Positions 56,368 through 64,000 of a stretch of DNA of 64,000 nt are shown piece after piece (position 1 is the first letter of the stretch; the number at the start of each line of letters is the position of its first letter). The position numbers were made by a program, and so were the translations under genes. Source of the DNA: Bergeyella porcorum (lineage in GTDB: Bacteria > Bacteroidota > Bacteroidia > Flavobacteriales > Weeksellaceae); NCBI RefSeq assembly GCF_042427575.1, contig NZ_JBHMFD010000001.1, positions 1 to 64,000 on the forward strand, read 5' to 3'. The notes beneath the pieces were generated by a model. It was not told the origin of the DNA, searched no databases, and was given only the letters and a program-made list of their open reading frames with translations.

Positions 56368-59300
56368 ATGAAAAACATCGGAACGCTCATTCTTTTATTT
56401 TTAATGATGAATATAACGCCACTTTTTAGTCAAGATTACTACGAACTCCAATGGAAGCAAGTGGAGAACAATGCTAAAAAAGGCATTTATAAATCTAATC
56501 TGCCTATTTTTTTAGATATCCAGGGTAGGGCAAAGAAAGAAGGCAATGTTACCCAGCTCATTCGTGCCTTGAAAGGTGAGTTTGGCATTCTTACCACTAC
56601 GCACGATGATACTCAAAACGATTTAGACTCCCAGTTTTTCAAGAAATTGGGCGAAATAGAAACATCACTTAAAGGGGAAAATCAATTGGTTTTTCAGGTG
56701 TTGAAAGGGAGTTTCATTAAGGAATATTATAACAATAATCGTTGGGAAATAGATGGTAGAACAGCCATTGATAAGCAAGATTTTTCTCAGATAGAAACTT
56801 GGTCTAAACTAGACTTTAAAAACTATCTATCTCAGCATTTTTCAAAGATGGAGCAAAATACTCAGGCTTTGAAAAATATTCCCATTTCCAAATATCAATC
56901 CATATTTATCCGCACCGAAGATTTAGAATATTATCCTGATTTATTCACTTGGAATGCAGTTCAATATATTGAGTTTCTGAAAGATATAAATTTATTTACC
57001 CAAAATGAACTCGTTGGAAATCAGCCGAAAATAGACACGCAATACACTGCGTTGGTAGCTCATAATACGGGGAATTCCAGATTGATGTTTAGGCATAAAC
57101 TATTGAAAGAGCGTTGTATAGCAAGCCATTGTAAAGATGAATTGCAACAACTCATCGTATTGGAAAAAGAGGCGTCTGGCGACTACGCAGTGAAAATTAT
57201 TTCGGATATCGCACAGCAACTGAACCAGCAAGGAAAAGAAAAAGAATCTTTGGAATGGCTACGAAAAGCAGAAGAAAAATATCCTAAATCTCCTTTTTTA
57301 AACGAAGTTAAAAATGAAATTAATGAGATTACTGCCGCCAATTTAGAATTGGCGTTTAATGCTGAAAACTCACAGAACTTGCCGATACATTTGGTAGCAG
57401 AGCATAAAAATGTCAATCAGTTTTCAATGACTATTTATCAAGTGAAAGATGATGAGCATCGTTTTTTGAGATTTATTAATGATTCAAGGAGAAGGTTTTC
57501 AGGGCTTAATAAAACTTTGATACGCAAAGAAACTTTTGATTTAGAGAACAAAAAAGATTACAGAAATTACAAAACCTCCTTAGCCATTCAGCCTTTGCCA
57601 GCGGGTATCTATGTGGGCGAGTATGTGGTCAATGGCAAGGTGCAAGGGTATTTTCATTTCATTGTGAGCAATACCACGCTGGTCTATAAAAGTAAAAGCA
57701 CTAAAAGTACTTCCAATAATATTTTGAAATTGGTAGATAGAGAGAACGGACAACATTTTAAAAATCAAAAGGTAGAGGTTTATGAACTGGGGCATTCTAA
57801 TCAACTGATTAAAACCGAATACACCACCAATGCGGAAGGTGAATTTAGTCTCTCTCCCGAAGAAGAAAACATTTATAGTAGAATACTATTAATAAAGCGT
57901 TCAGGTACAGAGGAATATCATTATTTCAATGATTGGGAGAGGAACTCATATTACCCTAATCGAGAGCATACGAAATACAAAGCCCAAATCTTTTTAGATA
58001 GAGCCATTTATAGGCCAGGGCAAGTGGTTTATTTTAAGGTGATTAGCACGAAGCTTAATCTGGACAAAGAGGAGGTTTTTGCTAATACCATCCAAGAGGT
58101 AATTTTGCACGATGCCAATGGTGAGGAGATTGCAAAACAACAATTCACCACCAATGAATATGGCTCTTATCACGGTAGTTTTACCTTGCCAAAGGGTTTG
58201 CTCAATGGTCATTTTTATATTGAGGTAAAGGCTAAAAATGCTTTGGAGACTTTATATGAAAGCAAATCTTTCCAAGTAGAAGAGTACAAAAAACCAAACT
58301 TTGAGGTTACATTTATGCCTATCAAGGAGGAATATCAATATGGGCAAACCATTGCATTGAAGGGGAAGGCAGTTTCTTTTTCGGGCGTTCCATTAAACAA
58401 TGTAGAGGTGCAATATGAGATTAAGAAGGAAAATATAAGATGGAAATACTTTGGGTGGTACCCTCACGAAGTAGAGGATAACGAAAACTCTATTTTAGGT
58501 GCCGCAACTACCGATGAAAAAGGGGAGTTTACCATTTCTTTGGATTTGAAAAAAGATGATAATGTAGAGGGCGTGCAGGTGCATCACTATGTTATAGAAG
58601 CAGATGTAACGGACATTAACGGCGAAACGCAGTCGGCATCCACCAGTTTAAGAGTGGCATCGGTGTCGCATTATATCACAGCATCTAGTGTGCAGGATAC
58701 TTTCAGTGATGAGGCGGTGAAAATAAAGGTGGAAACAAAGAACTATAGCGAGCAAAATCTAAAAAAATCCTATTCTGTGAAGCTCTCTCAGCTAGAAGCT
58801 CCGCAGCGGGTTTTTAGGGGTAATTTTAGAAAAGAAATACAAGATTTGCCGAAGTTGTCGCGTGAAGAGTTTATCCGAAAATTTCCACACGATAGATATG
58901 ATAAAAACGATTTGCCAGAGCATTGGAAAACCATTAAAACCACAGAAAGAATGGCAACTCCCGAGGAAGTAGAGCAATCTTGGCTCCAATTGGGAAAACT
59001 TTCCGCAGGGCATTATCAGCTGGAGTTATACAACATCGAAGGGCAAGATACCATCCGATATCAAAAGCAATTTGAAGTATTTGATAAACGCTTTTTAGCC
59101 GATACTCAAAAGCCATTTTTAAAGGTTTTACAAGGTAAAAAGAAACTGAAGCAGAATGAGAAAGGTAGCCTGTATATTTACTCTGCCATTCCTAACGCTA
59201 AGGTGAATATCTATGTGCAGAAAGGAGATGGAGAGACCTATACTATTAGCAAGAATTTAGATAATGGTGTATTGCATTACGAGGTTGAAAATCAGATGAA

Positions 59301-62175
59301 TGAGGAATTTCCGCAGTTGGATGTTCAGGTGCAGTTGGTGGCATATAATGACATTCAAACACAGAATGTTAATTTTACCTATCTATCAGAAAAGCAACCG
59401 CTAAGGATAGAGACGGTAACCTTCCGAGATAAGTTGCAGCCTAATTCTAAAGAACGCTGGACGGTGAAAATCTTAGGCAATGATAAAGAAAAAGTACAAG
59501 CCGAAGTTTTAGCCAATATGTACGACAAAGCTTTGGACCAATTCGCTTCCAACAGCTATTCTTGGACACCTTTACTAAGAAAGTATTCCATTATCAAGCA
59601 TTATGCTATCAGCAAAAGATTGACATACCAACATTATAATGATGAGTTTGAGTACCTTTCTGAGGAATATATAGAGATGCCTTTTTTTGAGTGGAGGGAG
59701 GAACAATATTATATGGAGAGTTTTCCGATGCCAAGGATGGCAGCATTAGCAGAGATTGCAGCAGAGGGCGCTCCTATGGCTTTTAAATCAAAGGGAAATG
59801 CTGATAGTGGTCTTTCGGCTAATCAAGAAGAGGTAGAAAATCTCGCCAAAGTTCCCGTTCGTGATAATCTGAAAGAAACGGCATTTTTCTATCCTAATTT
59901 GCTTACGGATAACGAAGGGAATGTACAGTTTGAATTTACATCTCCAGAAGCACTCACGCAGTGGAAACTGATGTTTTTGGCTCATACCAAAGACGCTCGT
60001 GCTGCCGTACTGGAACAGCAGGTGATAACGCAGAAAGAATTTTCTGTAACGCCCAATTATCCAAGGTTTTTAAGAGAAGGCGATGGGATGCAGTTCCAGT
60101 CTAAACTGAGCAATCTGACGGATAAACCATTGAATGGAGTGGCTCAATTGCAGATTTTAGATGCCCTTACCAATGAAGAGATAACGGAGCATTTTGGCGT
60201 TTCGCAGAGGAATCAAGCGTTCCAGTTGAATGGTAATGCCAGTACCGCGGTGAAGTGGAATATCAAAGTGCCAAGCCAATATTCATCCATTATTCTGAAA
60301 GTGGTAGCCAAAGCGGGAGATTATGCCGATGGAGAGCAAAAGGCCCTCCCGATATTGCCTAATCGAATTTTGGTAACCGATACCCAGCCTATTTTGGTAA
60401 AAGAAGGACAGACCAAGACTTTTGTTTTGAAAAACTTAGCTGAAAATCGTTCCTCTACGGTGAAAAATGTGTCTAATACGCTGGAGCTTACCACTAATCC
60501 TATTTGGGAAATTATGCTGGCTTTACCGAGCTTGAAAGATGATGCCCATTGGTCTGCAGATGTTCAGTTTAATAGATGGTTTGCAGATGTTTTAGCATCG
60601 GAAATCTTCAAGGCTAATCCGAAATTGAAAGCCGTTTTTGATGAATATCAAAATAAAGGATTATTGGTTTCAAACTTGGAGAAACATCAAGAATTGAAAC
60701 AACTGCTATTCGAGGAAACGCCGTGGATTTTGGAAAGTAAAACCGAAACGGAACAGATGCAAAAACTTGCCAGATTGTTTGATGCCAATACAATGCGTCA
60801 GTCCATTCATCAAGATTGGAATGACCTGAAGAAACTGCAAAACCCAGATGGCGGTTTTAGTTGGTATTCTGGTTATCCAAGCTCGTATTATACTTCGCTT
60901 TATATTCTGAAAAATTGGGGTAGAATCAAAGCGTGGCTCAAGGGGAATATGACCGATTATACAGATGGCGATGCTAAGGCAATGGAGCGAAAGCTGGTGG
61001 CGTATGTAGATGAGTTTATCCACCAATATGCTGAAACGCGAGGGAAAACGGTTTGGAATAATTTCGTGTTAGATTATCTGGATACCCGCCACTATTGGGA
61101 GAAAGACTATCCACTGAAAGGCAAGGGAGCTCAGCTGAAAACCCTCGTTATCCAGCAAGCATCTAAGGCAGATATCAAAGACTTTACCTTCTTTGGTTTG
61201 CACCGTGCGGCGATGCTTTTCCATCATTATCAGTTATCGAGGGTTTCCAAAAAACTACTCACTTACCTCAAAGAAACTTCTACGGAAACAGAGACGCAAG
61301 GGATTTATTGGAAACAAAACCTGAACGACTGGGGCTGGCACTCATCCAAAGTGGTAAACCACGCGGGGGCATTAGAAGCCTTTGAAGCCTTGATGCCAAA
61401 TGATACCGCCTTCATTGAAGAGCTCAAAATATGGCTGATAACCCAAAAAGAAGTTTCTGCGTGGGAGACTTCCAGAAGTACAGCGGAGGTTATCTATACC
61501 ATTTTAAACAGCGGAAAATCTTGGACTACAGCGGAGAGCGAGAAAGTAGCCATCACTTGGGGTGGAAAGCCACTTCAGGAGCGAGATGGGGTGCAGCGTG
61601 CTACGGGATATTTGAAATCTTCGGTTCAGTCGGATAAGGTAGATGCAGATTTAGCCTCGGTTACCATTACAAAATCAGGAGCGGGTATCGTTCAGGGTGG
61701 CGTGTTTTGGCAGTATTATGAGGATTTGGATAAAGTGAAATCCACAGCAACGCACCTTTCTGTAAGCAAAGAGTTTTATAAGAAAATAAAAACCGAAAAC
61801 GGTGAAGAACTGAAAAAAATAACACCTACCACCCCTCTGAAAATAGGGGATAAAGTAACGGTAAGATTAATTTTAAACACCGATAGGGCTATGGAATTTA
61901 TCCATCTGAAAGATATGCGAGCGGCAGGGCTAGAGCCATTGGATGTGATATCGGGCTACCGTTGGAAGAATAATTTGGGGTATTACCAGAGTACCAAAGA
62001 TGCTTCTACCAACTTCTACATAGAATATATGCCGAAGGGGAAATATGTCTTTGAGTACGATTTGGTTTGTAACGCTTCGGGAGATTTCAGCAGTGGTATT
62101 ACCACACTCCAGAATTACTACGCTCCACAGATGAACGCCCGTGAAGGCGGAATGAGGCTAGAGATAGGGGAGTAG
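56368..62175 (+). CDS. Alpha-2-macroglobulin family protein, thioester motif absent
   Basis: 1935 residues from the ATG at 56368 (an in-frame TTG at 56362 precedes it). Signal peptide MKNIGTLILLFLMMNITPLF then a roughly 300-residue N-terminal extension, macroglobulin domains (AQIFLDRAIYRPGQVVYFKV is the typical MG segment), the A2M block (KVPVRDNLKETAFFYPNL, EFTSPEALTQWKLMFLAHT), and a C-terminal alpha-toroid (LQNPDGGFSWYSGYPSSYYT). The region where C-x-E-Q would stand (about residues 1378-1410, ALPSLKDDAHWSADVQ) has no Cys or thioester. Bacterial relatives trap proteases in the periplasm; this one must act without covalent capture or have another role. No PBP1C gene is adjacent. A hairpin at 62218-62247 may terminate it. 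Confidence 0.93.
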   Translation: MKNIGTLILLFLMMNITPLFSQDYYELQWKQVENNAKKGIYKSNLPIFLDIQGRAKKEGNVTQLIRALKGEFGILTTTHDDTQNDLDSQFFKKLGEIETSLKGENQLVFQVLKGSFIKEYYNNNRWEIDGRTAIDKQDFSQIETWSKLDFKNYLSQHFSKMEQNTQALKNIPISKYQSIFIRTEDLEYYPDLFTWNAVQYIEFLKDINLFTQNELVGNQPKIDTQYTALVAHNTGNSRLMFRHKLLKERCIASHCKDELQQLIVLEKEASGDYAVKIISDIAQQLNQQGKEKESLEWLRKAEEKYPKSPFLNEVKNEINEITAANLELAFNAENSQNLPIHLVAEHKNVNQFSMTIYQVKDDEHRFLRFINDSRRRFSGLNKTLIRKETFDLENKKDYRNYKTSLAIQPLPAGIYVGEYVVNGKVQGYFHFIVSNTTLVYKSKSTKSTSNNILKLVDRENGQHFKNQKVEVYELGHSNQLIKTEYTTNAEGEFSLSPEEENIYSRILLIKRSGTEEYHYFNDWERNSYYPNREHTKYKAQIFLDRAIYRPGQVVYFKVISTKLNLDKEEVFANTIQEVILHDANGEEIAKQQFTTNEYGSYHGSFTLPKGLLNGHFYIEVKAKNALETLYESKSFQVEEYKKPNFEVTFMPIKEEYQYGQTIALKGKAVSFSGVPLNNVEVQYEIKKENIRWKYFGWYPHEVEDNENSILGAATTDEKGEFTISLDLKKDDNVEGVQVHHYVIEADVTDINGETQSASTSLRVASVSHYITASSVQDTFSDEAVKIKVETKNYSEQNLKKSYSVKLSQLEAPQRVFRGNFRKEIQDLPKLSREEFIRKFPHDRYDKNDLPEHWKTIKTTERMATPEEVEQSWLQLGKLSAGHYQLELYNIEGQDTIRYQKQFEVFDKRFLADTQKPFLKVLQGKKKLKQNEKGSLYIYSAIPNAKVNIYVQKGDGETYTISKNLDNGVLHYEVENQMNEEFPQLDVQVQLVAYNDIQTQNVNFTYLSEKQPLRIETVTFRDKLQPNSKERWTVKILGNDKEKVQAEVLANMYDKALDQFASNSYSWTPLLRKYSIIKHYAISKRLTYQHYNDEFEYLSEEYIEMPFFEWREEQYYMESFPMPRMAALAEIAAEGAPMAFKSKGNADSGLSANQEEVENLAKVPVRDNLKETAFFYPNLLTDNEGNVQFEFTSPEALTQWKLMFLAHTKDARAAVLEQQVITQKEFSVTPNYPRFLREGDGMQFQSKLSNLTDKPLNGVAQLQILDALTNEEITEHFGVSQRNQAFQLNGNASTAVKWNIKVPSQYSSIILKVVAKAGDYADGEQKALPILPNRILVTDTQPILVKEGQTKTFVLKNLAENRSSTVKNVSNTLELTTNPIWEIMLALPSLKDDAHWSADVQFNRWFADVLASEIFKANPKLKAVFDEYQNKGLLVSNLEKHQELKQLLFEETPWILESKTETEQMQKLARLFDANTMRQSIHQDWNDLKKLQNPDGGFSWYSGYPSSYYTSLYILKNWGRIKAWLKGNMTDYTDGDAKAMERKLVAYVDEFIHQYAETRGKTVWNNFVLDYLDTRHYWEKDYPLKGKGAQLKTLVIQQASKADIKDFTFFGLHRAAMLFHHYQLSRVSKKLLTYLKETSTETETQGIYWKQNLNDWGWHSSKVVNHAGALEAFEALMPNDTAFIEELKIWLITQKEVSAWETSRSTAEVIYTILNSGKSWTTAESEKVAITWGGKPLQERDGVQRATGYLKSSVQSDKVDADLASVTITKSGAGIVQGGVFWQYYEDLDKVKSTATHLSVSKEFYKKIKTENGEELKKITPTTPLKIGDKVTVRLILNTDRAMEFIHLKDMRAAGLEPLDVISGYRWKNNLGYYQSTKDASTNFYIEYMPKGKYVFEYDLVCNASGDFSSGITTLQNYYAPQMNAREGGMRLEIGE

Positions 62176-62217
62176 AGGGGAAAGAAGTATGATTTATTTT
62201 GCATAAAGTATCAATAA

Positions 62218-62254
62218 AACCTTCCAAGAAGCAATTTTTGGGAGGTTGTTGTTT
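62218..62254 (+). terminator. Possible terminator after the macroglobulin gene
   Basis: AACCTTCC (62218-62225) and GGGAGGTT (62240-62247), 8 bp with one G-U pair, 14-nt loop, followed by GTTGTTTT. Confidence 0.55.
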
Positions 62255-62451
62255 TAAGAAAATAAAAAGTTTATGGCTTTCTGTGCAATTGGGGTTAGCT
62301 AATCCCAAGTTATGCAGTAGAAAAAAACACTTTATATTTTAGAAAAATTACCTTTTATTTAGATAGTTTGAATTTTCAATACTTTCTTCAAGGTTCTATT
62401 TTTTTACCATCTAATCTAGCCTTTTACCATCAATAATCTATCCTTTCATTT

Positions 62452-62515
62452 TTCAATAGGGATGGGTTTTAACCCGACTTTTGGTATGATTTTCCCAAAA
62501 GGCTTTAGCCAAATT
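62452..62515 (+). repeat. REP-like hairpin repeat, copy 2
   Basis: Matches 34271-34334: TTCAATAG, then GGGTTTTAACCCGACTTTTG, a spacer, and GGCTTTAGCCAAAT. Upstream similarity (GCAGTAGAAA at 62313-62322) suggests a longer ancestral unit with about 130 bp of diverged middle. The 524-bp gap before queA otherwise holds the terminator above and the queA promoter. Confidence 0.8.
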
Positions 62516-62632
62516 AAAACTTTTTTGCTTTATTCTAAATGAAAAATGGAGTCGTTGCTTCTTAGACCACTATTGCGGAATTTGTTTCAATCCTTATTTC
62601 TATTACTATTTTGATATTTTTCTTTCAAAGAC

Positions 62633-62663
62633 TTGACATTGGGTGTTTATCACAGTATCTTTG
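62633..62663 (+). promoter_or_regulatory. queA promoter
   Basis: TTG at 62633-62635 (within TTGACA) and TATCTTTG at 62656-62663, spaced 20 nt. A textbook Bacteroidetes promoter. The start codon is 37 bp on. Confidence 0.75.
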
Positions 62664-62699
62664 CAAACTTTAATTTTATAGATAAAATCCGTAAATTTT

Positions 62700-63749
62700 A
62701 TGAAAACATCAGATTTTAATTTTCACTTGCCAGAAGAACTCTTGGCAGAGCATCCATCAGAGCATAGAGATGAAGCAAGACTAATGGTACTGAACCGAAA
62801 AACAGAAACCATAGAGCACAAACTCTTTAAAGATGTGGTGGATTATTTTGATGAAGGTGATTTGTTCATCTTTAACAATACCAAAGTATTCCCAGCAAGG
62901 CTTTATGGTAATAAAGAAAAAACAGGTGCCAAAATAGAGGTGTTCTTACTAAGAGAGTTGGACAGAGAAACCAGAGTTTGGGATGTGCTAGTGGACCCTG
63001 CTAGAAAAATAAGAATTGGCAACAAACTCTTCTTTACCGAGGACGAATCTCTGGTAGCAGAGGTGATAGATAATACCACATCTAGAGGAAGAACTCTCAG
63101 ATTTTTATACGATGGATCTTATGAAGAATTTCGTGCTAAGCTGAAAGAACTGGGAGAAACACCACTTCCAAAGTACATTAAAAGAGCTGTAGAGCCAGAA
63201 GATGCAGAGCGATACCAGACCATCTATGCTAAGCACGAAGGTGCCGTAGCGGCTCCTACTGCTGGATTGCACTTCTCAAAACACTTGATGAAACGCCTTG
63301 AAATCAAAGGAATTGATTTTGCAGAAGTAACGCTTCACGTAGGTTTGGGAACTTTTAATCCTATCGAAGTGGAGGATTTGTCTAAACATAAAATGGAATC
63401 TGAAGAAGCCATTATAGACCAAGTGAATGCCGATATCATCAATAGAGCTGTAGATGCCAATAGAAGAATCTGTGCGGTGGGAACTACCACAATGCGTGCC
63501 TTAGAAACTTCGGTTTCTTCTAATAAGAAAATAGGAGCGTACCACGGCTGGACTAATAAATTTATCTATCCGCCACACGATTTTGGAGTTGCCAACGCAA
63601 TGATTACCAACTTCCATACACCAAAATCTACTCTCATTATGATGATTGCAGCTTTTGCGGGGAAAGATTTTGTAATGCATGCCTATGAAGAAGCCATCAA
63701 AGAGAAATACAAATTTTACTCTTATGGTGATGCAATGCTGATATTGTAA
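62700..63749 (+). CDS. queA: tRNA preQ1 S-adenosylmethionine ribosyltransferase-isomerase
   Basis: 349 residues. It transfers and isomerises the ribosyl moiety of SAM onto preQ1 in tRNA to make epoxyqueuosine. Family blocks: FNFHLPEELLAEHPSEHRDEARL at the start, DLFIFNNTKVFPARLYG, TPLPKYIKRAVEPEDAERYQT, VAAPTAGLHFSKHL, VTLHVGLGTFNPIEVEDL, and MITNFHTPKSTLIMMIAAFAG. Own promoter; followed by an inverted pair of heptad arrays before rlmN. Confidence 0.97.
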   Translation: MKTSDFNFHLPEELLAEHPSEHRDEARLMVLNRKTETIEHKLFKDVVDYFDEGDLFIFNNTKVFPARLYGNKEKTGAKIEVFLLRELDRETRVWDVLVDPARKIRIGNKLFFTEDESLVAEVIDNTTSRGRTLRFLYDGSYEEFRAKLKELGETPLPKYIKRAVEPEDAERYQTIYAKHEGAVAAPTAGLHFSKHLMKRLEIKGIDFAEVTLHVGLGTFNPIEVEDLSKHKMESEEAIIDQVNADIINRAVDANRRICAVGTTTMRALETSVSSNKKIGAYHGWTNKFIYPPHDFGVANAMITNFHTPKSTLIMMIAAFAGKDFVMHAYEEAIKEKYKFYSYGDAMLIL

Positions 63750-63757
63750 TTTTTTAA

Positions 63758-63816
63758 TTAGAAGTTATTAGAAGTTAGAGGTGAGAAGTTAGAGGTTAGA
63801 AGTTAGAAGTTTGAGG
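63758..63816 (+). repeat. 7-bp array (TTAGARG)n after queA
   Basis: Heptads TTAGAAG, (TTA), TTAGAAG, TTAGAGG, TGAGAAG, TTAGAGG, TTAGAAG, TTAGAAG, TTTGAGG, starting 8 bases after the queA stop. One 3-base insertion breaks the register. It is the left arm of an inverted pair with 63882-63958. Confidence 0.88.
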
Positions 63817-63881
63817 TTTTAAATTGATACATTAATTCACAACTATAATCTTTTTGAAGAAGAATAACAACTCTTCCAACA

Positions 63882-63958
63882 TCTAATATCCAATATCTAA
63901 TATCTAATATCTAATATCCAATATCTAACCTCTAACTTCTAACCTCCAACCTCTAATC
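63882..63958 (+). repeat. 7-bp array (TCTAAYM)n before rlmN, inverted to the array after queA
   Basis: Eleven heptads in perfect register: TCTAATA, TCCAATA, TCTAATA (three times), TCCAATA, TCTAACC, TCTAACT, TCTAACC, TCCAACC, TCTAATC, ending 7 bases before the next start codon. Complementary to the 63758-63816 array, so the transcript can fold into a long stem enclosing about 65 nt. Confidence 0.9.
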
Positions 63959-63965
63959 CCCCAAA

Positions 63966-64000
63966 ATGAAAGACATACGGACATTATCATTAGACGAACT
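63966..64000 (+). CDS. rlmN: Start of 23S rRNA/tRNA adenine methyltransferase RlmN (partial)
   Basis: Only 11 full codons are in the window, reading MKDIRTLSLDE and then running off the edge. This matches the usual start of RlmN in Flavobacteriia (KDIRTLS-x-x-x-L), a radical-SAM enzyme that methylates A2503 of 23S rRNA. The identification rests on these few residues and on memory of the family, so it is tentative. It begins 8 bases after the heptad array. Confidence 0.5.
   Translation, partial: MKDIRTLSLDE

Overview
The window reads as chromosome of a low-GC Flavobacteriia bacterium, probably Weeksellaceae (Chryseobacterium/Riemerella/Elizabethkingia side). Support comes from GLPGLI-family proteins, a type IX secretion (T9SS) sorting domain, TonB receptors with a DUF4374 lipoprotein, a TIGR01201-type HU protein, and near absence of Shine-Dalgarno sites. 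The Bacteroidetes promoter TTG-N19/20-TAnnTTTG also recurs upstream of genes. I cannot fix the genus from sequence alone.

Layout: 0.4-6.9 kb holds two GLPGLI secreted proteins, fabV, pdxJ, a MscS channel, a DUF456 protein and ung. 7.0-14.5 kb is a complete tryptophan operon led by a leader peptide and attenuator: trpL-trpE-(four-helix-bundle gene)-trpG-trpD-trpC-trpF-trpB-trpA. 14.7-21.5 kb carries katG, uvrC, a tiny T9SS-domain protein, hemB and an HU-like protein. 21.6-24.6 kb is a TonB receptor behind a SAM-I riboswitch. 24.6-28.3 kb is an accessory stretch of single small genes, two of which sit behind clearly duplicated 5' modules, plus a 157-bp miniature inverted-repeat element. 28.3-34.1 kb is core (tatC, kdsD-like, recQ, lpdA). 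34.4-38.1 kb is an iron-type uptake pair resembling XusA/XusB with Fur-like half-sites. 38.2-42.2 kb has recF and a DUF721 gene separated by a nitrosative-stress cassette (Rrf2 regulator, Ric, hemerythrin). 42.2-46 kb has a membrane 'recombinase', mtgA and a metal-type binding lipoprotein. Then come tRNA-Arg with an AbiEii remnant, pncA and a Crp/Fnr regulator, a beta-barrel protein, aroB, proline dehydrogenase, priA, tRNA-Ser, fluC, trxB, a giant alpha-2-macroglobulin, queA and the start of rlmN.

The most unusual content is intergenic. (1) Arrays with strict two-helical-turn periods: 63 bp (3 x 21) between trpD and trpC, 22 bp x 12 after hemB, 21 bp x 8 before priA. (2) Seven-bp arrays that sit just after a stop codon on one side and, inverted, just before the next start codon on the other. 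One such inverted pair encloses the four-helix-bundle gene inside the trp operon, like the intervening sequences of 23S rRNA that carry the same protein family; others enclose no such gene. (3) A 157-158-bp TA-flanked inverted-repeat element in two opposite-facing copies. (4) A REP-like hairpin repeat in two copies. The trp attenuator can be read base by base, with a 9-bp antiterminator overlapping the end of the leader peptide.
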